Origin: a virus
Virus record (IMG/VR): IMGVR_UViG_3300037804_000543
Coordinates: 1 to 22,232 of that record
Length of the DNA: 22,232 nt
Reading direction: 5' to 3' (one strand)
Shown here: in pieces, positions 1 through 8,174 of the stretch
Layout of the letters: each line of letters starts with the position of its first letter
Numbering within the stretch: the stretch's first letter is position 1
Made by a program: the position numbers and the translations under genes
The notes under the pieces: model-generated
Database searches by the model: none
What the model was told of the DNA's origin: nothing
What the model saw: the letters and a program-made list of their open reading frames with translations, nothing else

Positions 1-1706
1 TAACCCCCAACGATCGCCCAGAATTTTCTAACTTTAACAAAGATATATTAGTTAGCTCTGATTTGCTTGATCCCTCCCAAGATGAAGAAATTATCGTCTT
101 ATATGATTCCGCATCGATTACAAGCTCAATAGATCCCTCCAATCCTCTTGATTTAGATTATAAAATAAAAATCCAAGACACCCAAAGCCCAAGAGTTAAT
201 AGTAGCGCTATTGCTTTAAGGAATCAGATCTTAGTGGGGGGAGCTATAAATCTCAATGATTTTGACATAAATGTTGATGCGTATGATCTTGGATCTAAAT
301 ATCAAATTTCTTTTGATTTTGAGTTGCGGTCTCCTAACGGCGGTATTACTCCAGTGAGTGTTTCAAACACCAATACTTCTGGAATAACCATACCCAATGC
401 CACCCTTTCTAATTCAGCTGTTGCTGGATTATATACTTTAACCCTTAAATCAGTAGAAGATTTACAGGGGAATGACACAACGATTAACCATTCGCTTCAA
501 TTCGCAGTAAAAACGAATGTAGGCTTAAGTATTGAAGCAACCGCAAGCACCCAAACAATCGCCTGGGCTCCTGAATATGGGAAATCAGAAATAGTATTTT
601 GTTACGATGGCTCAGGCAGCATGACTGCAGAGAATCTTGGCGAAGGGATAATATTGGAGACCGATTTGTTTTACAAACAAAGGATATGGATTGATAAAAC
701 TATAGATCAATTAAGAGAGCTTGAAGAATCTGGGATAGCTGCACCTGGCACTTTCAAAGTCAGTTTAGTTCAATTTTCCACTGATGCTAAGGTAGACAAA
801 AGTTTATCATTGTTGGCTGATGGAGACATATCAGTGGGAGACTTCTATAATGCAGAGACTAATTTTGACCCAGGATTAAATTTATCAGGAAAACAATTTA
901 CAATTGATAAAAGTAAATACAAAATGATTTTATTTACTTCTGACGGGGGTCCCAGTTCTGATGGATTCGCTGAGACAACGCTTGGCATCAGCGATGTGGC
1001 TAAAAAATTATACGAAGTTGATCCCAAGGCCAATGCCGATGACCCGCTTGTAAAGAAAATAAGAATTAGAACAGTTCCCGTCAAAATAGCAACTGCTTCC
1101 GAAGCATCTCTAAAATCTGTTGGTAGAGGTGGGCAAGGTTTGGCTAGCGATAAAGAGCCAACTATGCTTTCCTGGGACGGCAACTTAGTGGATGGAGACA
1201 TCCCTCAAGACTTATTTTTCCAAACCCTACAAGCAATTGCCCCTCAAAATGGATTCGCCTTTTACACTATATCTAATAACTCTAATTCTCATTTATACCT
1301 TAATGATTTAGATGAAGATTTTGTTAATTTTTCTTTCGCAGGAGATAAAATACAAAAGGTTGTTCCGTTTGGGAAGACGATGAGAACTTCTAGCGAAGAA
1401 TATTACTATTTAGAACCTGGTGGTTCTGTAGAGCTATATTACAATGTAATCCCCACGCAGGAGGCTATATCCGATGTAGAGAATGATGAAGCGGTTGATC
1501 TTGACGCCGAATTCAACTTGCAACACTTCGCTTACTTTAACAGGCGGTTAAACTTAGCTAAGAGTGGCGACTTGAGTGAATTGAAATCCTCATTAGGGAC
1601 GCCAACGGATTCATTATTTAATATTAATATTGGGGGTAATATCTACTCCGCAAGCGAAGACTTCCAAATTGCAACTTCAGTAAAAATCCAGAAGAATAAC
1701 GATTAA
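1..1706 (+). CDS. von Willebrand factor A (MIDAS) domain protein, 5' partial
   Basis: The reading frame is open to the left edge, so the start lies outside the window; a TTG at 63 is not needed as a start. The visible part is about 567 residues. An N-terminal beta-rich region with Ig-like character comes first, followed by a vWA domain. Its MIDAS motif, YDGSGSM (DxSxS), starts near residue 182 counted from codon 63, and FTSDGGPS fits the later metal-binding strand. vWA domains bind metal and mediate protein-protein adhesion. No signal peptide or membrane segment is visible in this part. It lies next to head genes but on the opposite strand, and its TAA shares four bases with the TAA of the convergent gene at 1703. 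A virion-surface, tail or adhesion role is inferred; a host-interaction protein is equally possible. Domain call strong, role weak. Confidence 0.8.
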   Translation, partial: TPNDRPEFSNFNKDILVSSDLLDPSQDEEIIVLYDSASITSSIDPSNPLDLDYKIKIQDTQSPRVNSSAIALRNQILVGGAINLNDFDINVDAYDLGSKYQISFDFELRSPNGGITPVSVSNTNTSGITIPNATLSNSAVAGLYTLTLKSVEDLQGNDTTINHSLQFAVKTNVGLSIEATASTQTIAWAPEYGKSEIVFCYDGSGSMTAENLGEGIILETDLFYKQRIWIDKTIDQLRELEESGIAAPGTFKVSLVQFSTDAKVDKSLSLLADGDISVGDFYNAETNFDPGLNLSGKQFTIDKSKYKMILFTSDGGPSSDGFAETTLGISDVAKKLYEVDPKANADDPLVKKIRIRTVPVKIATASEASLKSVGRGGQGLASDKEPTMLSWDGNLVDGDIPQDLFFQTLQAIAPQNGFAFYTISNNSNSHLYLNDLDEDFVNFSFAGDKIQKVVPFGKTMRTSSEEYYYLEPGGSVELYYNVIPTQEAISDVENDEAVDLDAEFNLQHFAYFNRRLNLAKSGDLSELKSSLGTPTDSLFNINIGGNIYSASEDFQIATSVKIQKNND

Positions 1707-2131
1707 ATACTTGGGTCAACTTCTACTGGGCTGCTGGAATATACATTGTATTTAGCAACCAAATTATTTATCTCAATTTGTATTTCTTTGGCTAAACTTA
1801 AATAAGTTTTGGACACCTCGTTTTTATTTGTTCGAGTAATCATCGTGTCTCCTTCCCTTATAGTAATGAAGTCAGCGGACTCGTCAATGCCTCTCAAGGT
1901 GTCTCTAGCCTTCTTACCGTAGTAATGCTTAAGGTATAGAAGCTTGTATATGTCAGGCTCTTCTAGCTGCCATTCTGGATCGACCCCGCTAAACGAAGTG
2001 TTTAGGAGGGTGTTTAGTTGCCCTAAATTGTTTTCTAACCAAGAAGTGATGAATTGCACGGTGGGAGCGTTTGCGTCTCCGCCAAATTCATCGTTCCAAA
2101 CATCTGTCGCTAGATCATCTATTTTACTCAT
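1703..2131 (-). CDS. putative head completion / connector protein (142 aa)
   Basis: This 142-aa acidic, mostly helical protein has no motif I can name. It contains the phrase EEPDIYKLLYLKHYYGKKAR and a helix-rich C-terminal half. It is the last gene of the minus-strand head module, after the capsid gene and the SAP-like gene, where tailed phages often encode head-tail connector or neck proteins. The role is inferred from position only. The ATG at 2131 has no visible Shine-Dalgarno but has a GTGTAATA motif 9 nt upstream, within the 18-nt gap to the preceding gene. The stop overlaps the stop of the convergent vWA gene through a shared TTAA. Confidence 0.7.
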   Translation of the reverse strand: MSKIDDLATDVWNDEFGGDANAPTVQFITSWLENNLGQLNTLLNTSFSGVDPEWQLEEPDIYKLLYLKHYYGKKARDTLRGIDESADFITIREGDTMITRTNKNEVSKTYLSLAKEIQIEINNLVAKYNVYSSSPVEVDPSI

Positions 2132-2137
2132 ATAAAA

Positions 2138-2145
2138 TATTACAC
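2138..2145 (-). promoter_or_regulatory. GTGTAATA start-proximal motif (exact copy)
   Basis: Exact GTGTAATA on the minus strand, ending 6 nt before the ATG at 2131 (9 nt between its GTGTA core and the ATG). It occupies most of the gap after the gene ending at 2150. Candidate phage promoter -10 element; see the finding on this motif. Confidence 0.5.
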
Positions 2146-2149
2146 TAAT

Positions 2150-2557
2150 CTACATACCTTCGTTCAAAAGCTTTTTAAGAGACTTTCCTTGTTCTGAATC
2201 GGGGTCGACTACAGGAGTTTCCTGAGTGACTATATCATGATTTGTAGATAGACAAGTGTGCTTTATTGATTGCGAATATTTTTTAAACTCCCTTTTGAGT
2301 TTGTTTTTAAGAGCAGTTCTGTTCCCAGAAGGCATGACTCCAGCCTGTACTGCTAGGCGTTGCAAATCATTAAGGTTCATAGAAGATAAATTATCTTCTA
2401 GAGTTTCAAGTTCTGTAGTTCCAAATGGATTAATTTCTCTAGTAGACAACAGTTCTTCCAGGCTTGGAGAGTCCGACTTCCCTTGCCCGTCAGTCTGTTT
2501 TAACGTGTCTAATTTAGACTTGCTACTTTTGGAGATTTTCTTTTTAGGTTTGCTCAT
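2150..2557 (-). CDS. SAP-like domain protein in head module (135 aa)
   Basis: A 135-aa protein with a very basic Lys/Ser-rich N-terminus (residues 3-16), an acidic middle and a SAP-like helix-extension-helix around residues 57-90. That segment includes MNLNDLQRLAVQAGV followed by SGNRTALKNKLKREF, which fits the two-helix DNA-binding SAP pattern of an Asp-Leu helix, a Gly turn and a Lys-rich helix. SAP motifs generally bind DNA. It lies between the capsid terminator and the 142-aa connector candidate, so it may be a virion or DNA-contacting head protein; this is inference. Its ATG at 2557 follows an AT-rich promoter-like stretch (TATTATATAGTATAA at 2574-2588), consistent with a new transcript starting after the terminator. 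Confidence 0.7.
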   Translation of the reverse strand: MSKPKKKISKSSKSKLDTLKQTDGQGKSDSPSLEELLSTREINPFGTTELETLEDNLSSMNLNDLQRLAVQAGVMPSGNRTALKNKLKREFKKYSQSIKHTCLSTNHDIVTQETPVVDPDSEQGKSLKKLLNEGM

Positions 2558-2573
2558 AATATATTTGGTTGAG

Positions 2574-2588
2574 TTATACTATATAATA
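2574..2588 (-). promoter_or_regulatory. AT-rich promoter-like 15-mer (copy 1)
   Basis: On the minus strand this reads TATTATATAGTATAA. The identical 15-mer occurs at 19168-19182 on the plus strand, also upstream of a gene. It sits between the hairpin terminator at 2591-2622 and the gene starting at 2557, where a new promoter is expected. The GTATA core recalls the GTGTA motif elsewhere in the window. Confidence 0.4.
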
Positions 2589-2590
2589 AC

Positions 2591-2622
2591 GAAAAGTCCA
2601 CCTTTTTCAAGGTGGACTTTTC
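2591..2622 (-). terminator. intrinsic terminator after the major capsid gene
   Basis: A perfect inverted repeat: arms 2591-2604 and 2609-2622, 14 bp, with a 4-nt loop that reads GAAA (a GNRA tetraloop) on the minus strand. The GC-rich core GTCCACC/GGTGGAC is flanked by A and T runs inside the arms, the form of a bidirectional rho-independent terminator. It begins about 30 nt after the capsid stop and separates abundant capsid transcription from the next two genes. Confidence 0.85.
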
Positions 2623-2652
2623 TAAACATTAAATGACAAACTATAACTTAGA

Positions 2653-3741
2653 TTAGCTCATTTTTACAGACATTCCAACGATAGTCTTATCGTTAAGAAC
2701 CATGCGCCCTTCTTCAAGAGCGCCGTAGTAACCGATCCTTTGCTGTCTAACGCTATACTGATCGTCTGCTACTAGGGTCATTTGAGCCCCTGTGTCAGAA
2801 TCTAAAGCAACAGCCCTCATGAGGGAATCCTTCGAGCGATCTAGCCCTAAAATAAGATCATGAGTGGAGTCGTTGAAAACGCCTGCGTCATTAACTAAGC
2901 CAGCCCAAATCTTATTGAAGCGTTGGCCTGAGCCCATTTCGTAAGCTTCCATAATGCCGAGACCAAAGAATTCTGGAACTCCAGCGTTTTGGTAAATGCT
3001 ATCACGCATGTTGTCAGTCGCAGCGATATCGGTGTTACTGCCAGAAGCAATTGGGTTATAAGCCATAGCTCTCAAGGCTTCAACGATCTCAGGAGAGACA
3101 ATTAAGTCTGTGATTCCGCGACCTCTGTTCTCGGGAGTACCTCCTGCGAACGATGGGTTCAACCGCTTAGCCAAAGTAAGGATTTGATTGAAATCGTCGA
3201 GAGTAACTTTGTTATTTCCGCCGCCAGTATTATCTACAGTCAAGAGATTAGTTGAATCATTGCCTTTTAAGGTTCCCAGGATCAAGCTAGCGGAAGTGCG
3301 CTCCTGCTTGAGGAGGACTTCTTGAGCGATTCTGGAGAATGTTTTGCTAACCACGTCTAAGCGAGAGCGAGAAGCGTACTTCTTGTCAAATTCAACAGCA
3401 CTATCTAAACGATAGGTGGTGAATTTCATTTCGCTATGAGTAGGAGCAACCGTGCTTGTTGGCAATCCGCCAGGAACGGAAGTGCTATAAACGCGGATGT
3501 AATCCTCGTCAGTGATGTCGTAATATAAATCTAAAGGAACGCTAGGATTGTCGTCCGCATTAAATTCAAAAGGAGTAAACATGTTACTCAAAACAGGAGC
3601 GTTATTGATGACCTCAGCGAGAACAGGGCCAATGAAATCGGCCAAGGCTTGCTGGGCTTCATAAGCTGTATCCCTGTTCTTTGAAGCCATCGCTTTTATA
3701 AGCTCGACTTGCTCGTCAGTTCTTTTTATTGTAATCTTCAT
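2653..3741 (-). CDS. major capsid protein (HK97-like fold)
   Basis: A 362-aa protein, the right size and position for a major capsid protein, after protease/scaffold and decoration genes. Features typical of phage capsid proteins are an N-terminal helical region (residues 1-60), a long middle with the SEMKFTTYRLDSAVEFDKKY stretch (an E-loop/spine-like region), a helix rich in Gln/Glu/Arg (RIAQEVLLKQERTSASLILG) and the phrase IVSPEIVEALRAMAYNP, similar to segments in myovirus-like capsid proteins. It builds the icosahedral head and is probably matured by the protease at 4433-6127. No GTGTA motif or good Shine-Dalgarno precedes the ATG; the 38-nt gap is A/T-rich. It is followed by the strong terminator at 2591-2622. 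The capsid call rests mainly on position, length and general resemblance. Confidence 0.85.
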   Translation of the reverse strand: MKITIKRTDEQVELIKAMASKNRDTAYEAQQALADFIGPVLAEVINNAPVLSNMFTPFEFNADDNPSVPLDLYYDITDEDYIRVYSTSVPGGLPTSTVAPTHSEMKFTTYRLDSAVEFDKKYASRSRLDVVSKTFSRIAQEVLLKQERTSASLILGTLKGNDSTNLLTVDNTGGGNNKVTLDDFNQILTLAKRLNPSFAGGTPENRGRGITDLIVSPEIVEALRAMAYNPIASGSNTDIAATDNMRDSIYQNAGVPEFFGLGIMEAYEMGSGQRFNKIWAGLVNDAGVFNDSTHDLILGLDRSKDSLMRAVALDSDTGAQMTLVADDQYSVRQQRIGYYGALEEGRMVLNDKTIVGMSVKMS

Positions 3742-3779
3742 TTATTTTAAATTTCTATTTTTGATAGTTATTCGTTAAA

Positions 3780-4391
3780 TTAGAGATCGATTTTAACGAT
3801 AACGGCCTGTTGAGCACCATCTTCGCTTCCGTCGCCAGCGCCTAAACAAACGCCAACTTTGGGTCCTGCACCAGAAGTGCCAGAAACCTTACCGTCTACT
3901 AAATAAACTGCAGCGCCAACTGCAGGGACATCGCCTTGATCGATTCCGTCTGCACCAAAAGTAAATATACCTTTAGAAGCAACGGGGACTGCTTGCCCAG
4001 GAAGAATAGCTTGAAGCTCGTCTCTTTTTACTGGGTTATATAAGACTTTCTCTCCGTTCTCGTCATGAGTGAGAGTTTGCCTCAAGGTTATACCAATCGG
4101 AGCACCAGTGCTTCCGTCGCCATTAGCTATCGCTGTTAAAGCGGTAACTTTTAACGGAACAGTTGGGTACTGGCTGTGGATTCCTTGAGCGCTAAAGTCA
4201 GCCCCCAAGTAAGAATCGCTGCCATACTCGATTGGATCCTTATCAAGATCTCCTGCGGTTGGAGTAACAAAGACTCCACTATCATTGTCTCCGCTGACTC
4301 CAGCGGTGAGATCCCCCGAGATGTCCAGGGAATATAGGTTGATTACGTCATGTTCACTGTACTGACGAAACGGTTTTAATCTAAGTGCCAT
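3780..4391 (-). CDS. putative head decoration / stabilisation protein (203 aa)
   Basis: A 203-aa acidic, Gly/Ala/Asp-rich and beta-rich protein starting MALRLKPFRQYSEHDVINLY. It lies directly between the protease-scaffold gene and the capsid gene, the usual place of head decoration proteins (lambda gpD position). Small beta-rich composition with alternating Gly-Ala-Val stretches in the second half (AVPVASKGIFTFGADG, VGAAVYLVDGKVSG) fits a capsid-surface binding protein. I do not recognise a specific family. Probably co-transcribed with the capsid gene (38-nt gap) and with the protease upstream (41-nt gap with long T and A runs). Confidence 0.7.
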   Translation of the reverse strand: MALRLKPFRQYSEHDVINLYSLDISGDLTAGVSGDNDSGVFVTPTAGDLDKDPIEYGSDSYLGADFSAQGIHSQYPTVPLKVTALTAIANGDGSTGAPIGITLRQTLTHDENGEKVLYNPVKRDELQAILPGQAVPVASKGIFTFGADGIDQGDVPAVGAAVYLVDGKVSGTSGAGPKVGVCLGAGDGSEDGAQQAVIVKIDL

Positions 4392-4432
4392 AATTAATGT
4401 CTTTCTATGATTTTATTTTTTTTTTAAAAAAA

Positions 4433-6127
4433 TTAATATTTAATTGTTAAATTTTCTTTTGAAAAAGCTTTTTCAAATTTTTCTTTCAAGGATAATTCGC
4501 TTTGGGAGGATTGCTCGTTATTGTTAACGATTTCTTCTCCTGAAGCTTCTACAACGTTTTCCAAAATTTCTTCGGTTACTTCTTCAACCTTAGCTTCTTC
4601 AGCCTTTACTTCTTCAACTGAAGCTACAGCCTCTTCTTGAGGAGTCTTCTTTTCAGCTTCTTCTGAAGTGGCTTGCAATTCAGCAAGACGTTTCTCGACT
4701 TCTTCGTTAATCTTGGCTTCAACAAGTTTGGCTTCTTCAGCTATATTTTCCTTATTTTTGTGGCTCCAAATCTTGCTGATTTTTTCGGAGTACCCAGTAA
4801 AGGCTTCGTCAGAAGAATCTAAATCTTTCAATTCGGAAGCTAAGAGCTCTCGATCCGAATCTTCTAATTGATAAGTGCTATCGAGAACTTCCATTCTTGA
4901 ATCAAAAATTGCAGCGGCTATGGCTGCGTTTTGTTCTGCGCGGATTTCGTCCAGCTCTTTTTTGGTGTCTTCGAATTGAGCCTTTAAGGATTCAAATTCT
5001 TCGTTTACTGCAGAAAGCTTTTCTTCGGTTTCTTTTTTAGCTTCAGCCAAAACTTGAGAATTCTTTTCCGCTTCTTCCTTGTCTGCAAGGAACTGCTCGT
5101 TCTTTTCGAGGATCGCATCATTCACAACTTTCGTTACAGTGGCAATCGCTTCGTCGGAGAATTTTTTGTTTTGCAACTTCTCTCCTAAGAGGTCTTCTAA
5201 AATAGATGTCATTTGTTCTTTATTTTCCATGATATTATTATGGGGTTTATTTTGGTTTATTACAGTCAGTTTTTCGTTTTGTGAAATTTTTTCTTCGTTT
5301 TTATTGATTTTTTTTGATTCTGATTCTTTTTCGAGAGTAGGATTATCTTCTTCGTTATAGACTGCTACTCCTGATACGTCTGCAGCTGGGTTCATGGTTA
5401 AACCGATCCCCAGAGGAAAAACTTCCCCAACGATTAATCTAAAAACTTTTTTCCCATCTTCAGTTTCGCCACTCCCGCCCTCTCCAGACAAATGAAAAGA
5501 TAAACTTTCAAACAATTCTGGATCTTTATCCGCATAAACAACCTCGCAATCTTTTAACATATTGCTAGAACCAACAGCAATAGCATATTCATTGTACCCC
5601 AGCTCCCAACTTGCGGATACAGATTTATATAATGGATTTCCGTCCGATTCTTCACTAGAGCTTTCTAGTAATTCTATAAAATCTGGATTTACTATTCTAT
5701 ATATCACTGCGCTTAACGACAGATTAAAAGGAGATTTTTCCTGGACATAAGTTTGGACAGCTAAAGAATCACCAGTATCTATTAGAGAATTATCCTCTCG
5801 CCTCGTAAAAAAACTACCGACAATATGCCCTACGATTTTTTGCCTTTGGTGCTCAATGTTAACTGGTTTATTTATAAAATAATCTTTAATCTTGCTGGCA
5901 GTCTCCAAGTCTATCCCGTCGCCATTTTTATTGAAGGTGTTGATTACTGCCCCATCAAAGGCCACGCCCATTAGGTCTATATTTTTTTCTAAATCAACAT
6001 GCTTTGGCAAAAGAGGCTTGAGCCCATTTAGAGAAGATTGGCTAATCCTCAAATTATTGTCATCAATCTTCGAAGCTAAAGAAATTTTGGCGCCGAAGGT
6101 CGCAGTATACTTGAAATTATTGTCCAT
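4433..6127 (-). CDS. prohead protease fused to scaffold-like coiled coil
   Basis: A 564-aa two-part protein. Residues 1-260 resemble phage prohead maturation proteases: KPVNIEHQRQKIVGHIVG around His93, then KSVSASWELG with Ser169/Ser171, a plausible His/Ser catalytic pair, ending with GLTMNPAADVSGVAVY, a usual protease-domain end. A low-complexity linker (residues 260-300) leads into a long Glu/Lys/Ala-rich coiled coil (about 310-540) typical of internal scaffolds. The protease cuts scaffold, capsid N-termini and itself during head maturation. An internal ATG at 5230 (Met300, MENKEQMTSILEDLLGEK) could start a separate scaffold product, as in lambda-type nested genes, but no convincing Shine-Dalgarno precedes it. 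The GTGTATCT motif lies 12 nt from the ATG at 6127. Confidence 0.85.
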   Translation of the reverse strand: MDNNFKYTATFGAKISLASKIDDNNLRISQSSLNGLKPLLPKHVDLEKNIDLMGVAFDGAVINTFNKNGDGIDLETASKIKDYFINKPVNIEHQRQKIVGHIVGSFFTRREDNSLIDTGDSLAVQTYVQEKSPFNLSLSAVIYRIVNPDFIELLESSSEESDGNPLYKSVSASWELGYNEYAIAVGSSNMLKDCEVVYADKDPELFESLSFHLSGEGGSGETEDGKKVFRLIVGEVFPLGIGLTMNPAADVSGVAVYNEEDNPTLEKESESKKINKNEEKISQNEKLTVINQNKPHNNIMENKEQMTSILEDLLGEKLQNKKFSDEAIATVTKVVNDAILEKNEQFLADKEEAEKNSQVLAEAKKETEEKLSAVNEEFESLKAQFEDTKKELDEIRAEQNAAIAAAIFDSRMEVLDSTYQLEDSDRELLASELKDLDSSDEAFTGYSEKISKIWSHKNKENIAEEAKLVEAKINEEVEKRLAELQATSEEAEKKTPQEEAVASVEEVKAEEAKVEEVTEEILENVVEASGEEIVNNNEQSSQSELSLKEKFEKAFSKENLTIKY

Positions 6128-6136
6128 TTACATATA

Positions 6137-6144
6137 AGATACAC
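6137..6144 (-). promoter_or_regulatory. GTGTA start-proximal motif before protease gene
   Basis: GTGTATCT on the minus strand, with 12 nt between the GTGTA core and the ATG at 6127, inside the 21-nt gap between the portal and protease genes. Same position and orientation as the other copies. Confidence 0.45.
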
Positions 6145-6148
6145 AAAA

Positions 6149-8122
6149 TTAATAAGAAGCGTGCCAAAGGATGGCTGAAGGATAATGCAAAAGACTGTGC
6201 TCGTTCGAAATCTCAATTACATCCGAAGAGATTTCCAGCTCCCCAATTAAATCGAAATTAACCAAGCAAGCTTCTAGCGATTCTATCCATGAATTTTTAT
6301 TCTTAGAAAGAATTACGCTTTCACACAACTGATCAACAAGGCGTCTTTGCTCTTTAGAGATTCTCTTTATATTTTTTGCTTTTTTAAAAACGGCCACGGA
6401 TTCTTTTTGGAACTTAGATATATCGGTTATAGCTTCTTGGATTTTAGATTGGGAATACTGTCTAGTGTTTTCTTGCTTTATTTCCGAAGTTCCTGCAGGC
6501 CTCCCAGCTTCAGGCTTCACTTGATTATTCTTATTTTGTTCGCCTTGGAGATCTTCATCTACTGGATTACCACCAACCAAAGGATTAAAGAGGCCTTGCT
6601 TTCTGAGTTCCAAAGATTCTTTTTGAGCCTCCTCTAACTCTTCAGCTTCTGGATAGATTCCCGTTTTAATTACGTTAATTCCTTGTTCAGGAGTTAATAC
6701 TCCTAACTCAACCAATCTAGTGGCAACCCTCTGAAGTTGCACTTCGTCCTTAATATCTATTTCCTGAAACTTAGCTACAGGATACTTTCTGAAACCTAAA
6801 TTTTGACAAACCATTTTGATTTGAGGCATTAAGAAATCATTTAAAAAAGACTCTCTAGCCTCCTTAAGTCTCTCTAGGAAAATTTGAGCCTTAACTTGAG
6901 TATTGCTGTATTTCTCCTCCCCGACAACAATATTTTGGAGCCCATCCTTAATGTCTTGATTTACAATTTTATATTTTTCTGGGCCAATAATCTTTTCAAT
7001 ATCTGGGATAATAAATTTTGCTTCAGTAGTGTAATCGGACACTAAAACTCGACCAACGCTTTCATTTTTAAACAAGTCTTGCATAGCCTTGATATTTTTC
7101 CCACTAACTCCACCTTTATCGGGAGTGTTGCCCATTGTTATTAGCAATATAGCATTCTCAATAGTCCTACAAACGGACTGATCGATTTTCTTAAGCTCTA
7201 GCTTCCAGTTAATATCATCTAGAACTGGATAACCAAATGGAATAGCGAAAGGCTCATAGTCTTGTTTTTTATAAAATGAATAAGATAATTTATCAGGATC
7301 GATAATAACATTAACCCCGTCCTTACTAAAATCTCCTTTTTTAATTTGCTGTTTTACTTCGGAAGGTAGCCCCTTGTAAACCTGCTCGTCATACTCGGTC
7401 TTGGGATTAGATAACTTTTCTAAATCGTACTGATTAAGAATTTTTTTATAAACCCCGTTCTTAAAGGAAGTGGCATTTTCCAAAGTAATATCGTATGGAT
7501 TTAATACTATATATTTGATAGGGATTTGATTGGGGCGCAAACCTTTGCCGCTATAAATTTTACTTAATTTTAAAAAGTCCTCGGTAGAAAACTTTCCATC
7601 AACTCTATACAAAAATATATTTCCTGATCTATAGTATTCTCGAAAATATTGATCTTTTAAATTATTTAAATTAATTTTTTCAAACCATTTAGAAACAAAA
7701 TCCCTAGACTTTTTAGTCCCCTCAAATAATTTTAATTTTGAATTAGATAATTCAGACATTATGTCTATAGCATTTCTAAAGATGGAAACATTTGCATAGG
7801 CTTTTTGACAAAGTTCGATAGTGTCTCTAACATTAACCCCGCTTGAGTCTTGATCGAAAGGAAGTAATCCTGAAGAGATATTGCTAAATTTACTAGACTT
7901 AACTTGCCTATGCCTTCTTACGGATCTAGAAACGCTAGCGCCATCTCCAGCGCTAGTTAAAACATTTCTAGTGTAAGACGCGGAAGATTCTACGTAATAG
8001 GGGGATCCAACTAATTCGGGGAGAGCCTCTTCTTCCAGCTTAGTGTTTGCAGCCATTTCGCCTTCGCTTTTTTGAAATTTATTCCAGTAACTAGATTTTT
8101 TAGTATATTTTCTCTTTGCCAT
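6149..8122 (-). CDS. portal protein
   Basis: A 657-aa protein directly downstream of the large terminase and upstream of the protease, the standard portal position. Portal-like features are an early helical segment (FRNAIDIMSELSNSKLKLFEG), a wing region containing FREYYRSGNIFLYRVDGKF, KYIVLNPYDITLEN, a long amphipathic helix before the crown (TQVKAQIFLERLKEARESFL) and a Gln/Glu/Lys/Asn-rich tail. The portal forms the dodecameric ring at one capsid vertex through which DNA is packaged and to which the terminase docks. The N-terminal 20 residues are very basic (MAKRKYTKKSSYWNKFQKSE). The length is at the larger end for portals. The GTGTAACA motif lies 10 nt from the ATG at 8122, and no Shine-Dalgarno is seen. 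Confidence 0.85.
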   Translation of the reverse strand: MAKRKYTKKSSYWNKFQKSEGEMAANTKLEEEALPELVGSPYYVESSASYTRNVLTSAGDGASVSRSVRRHRQVKSSKFSNISSGLLPFDQDSSGVNVRDTIELCQKAYANVSIFRNAIDIMSELSNSKLKLFEGTKKSRDFVSKWFEKINLNNLKDQYFREYYRSGNIFLYRVDGKFSTEDFLKLSKIYSGKGLRPNQIPIKYIVLNPYDITLENATSFKNGVYKKILNQYDLEKLSNPKTEYDEQVYKGLPSEVKQQIKKGDFSKDGVNVIIDPDKLSYSFYKKQDYEPFAIPFGYPVLDDINWKLELKKIDQSVCRTIENAILLITMGNTPDKGGVSGKNIKAMQDLFKNESVGRVLVSDYTTEAKFIIPDIEKIIGPEKYKIVNQDIKDGLQNIVVGEEKYSNTQVKAQIFLERLKEARESFLNDFLMPQIKMVCQNLGFRKYPVAKFQEIDIKDEVQLQRVATRLVELGVLTPEQGINVIKTGIYPEAEELEEAQKESLELRKQGLFNPLVGGNPVDEDLQGEQNKNNQVKPEAGRPAGTSEIKQENTRQYSQSKIQEAITDISKFQKESVAVFKKAKNIKRISKEQRRLVDQLCESVILSKNKNSWIESLEACLVNFDLIGELEISSDVIEISNEHSLLHYPSAILWHASY

Positions 8123-8129
8123 ACTTAAT

Positions 8130-8137
8130 TGTTACAC
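8130..8137 (-). promoter_or_regulatory. GTGTA start-proximal motif before portal gene
   Basis: GTGTAACA on the minus strand, with 10 nt between the GTGTA core and the portal ATG at 8122, in the 52-nt gap after the terminase gene. A TTGACT lies 17 nt upstream of TAACAA, so this copy alone could also be read as a sigma-70 type promoter; the -35 is not shared by the other copies. Confidence 0.5.
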
Positions 8138-8174
8138 ATTCAATTGTTAAAAGTCAACTTTTAATCTTTAATCT

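Noticed and set aside
845-1201. Minus-strand frame of 118 aa inside the vWA gene
   Set aside because: Fully antisense to a gene with a clear domain; low-complexity hydrophobic product without motifs.
4668-5360. Plus-strand frames opposite the scaffold region
   Set aside because: Ser/Phe-rich shadows of Glu/Lys codons in the coiled coil; no start context.
8130-8170. Reading the GTGTA sites as ordinary sigma-70 promoters
   Set aside because: Only the portal copy has a TTGACT at 17 nt; the others checked lack a -35, so the shared signal is the GTGTA core.
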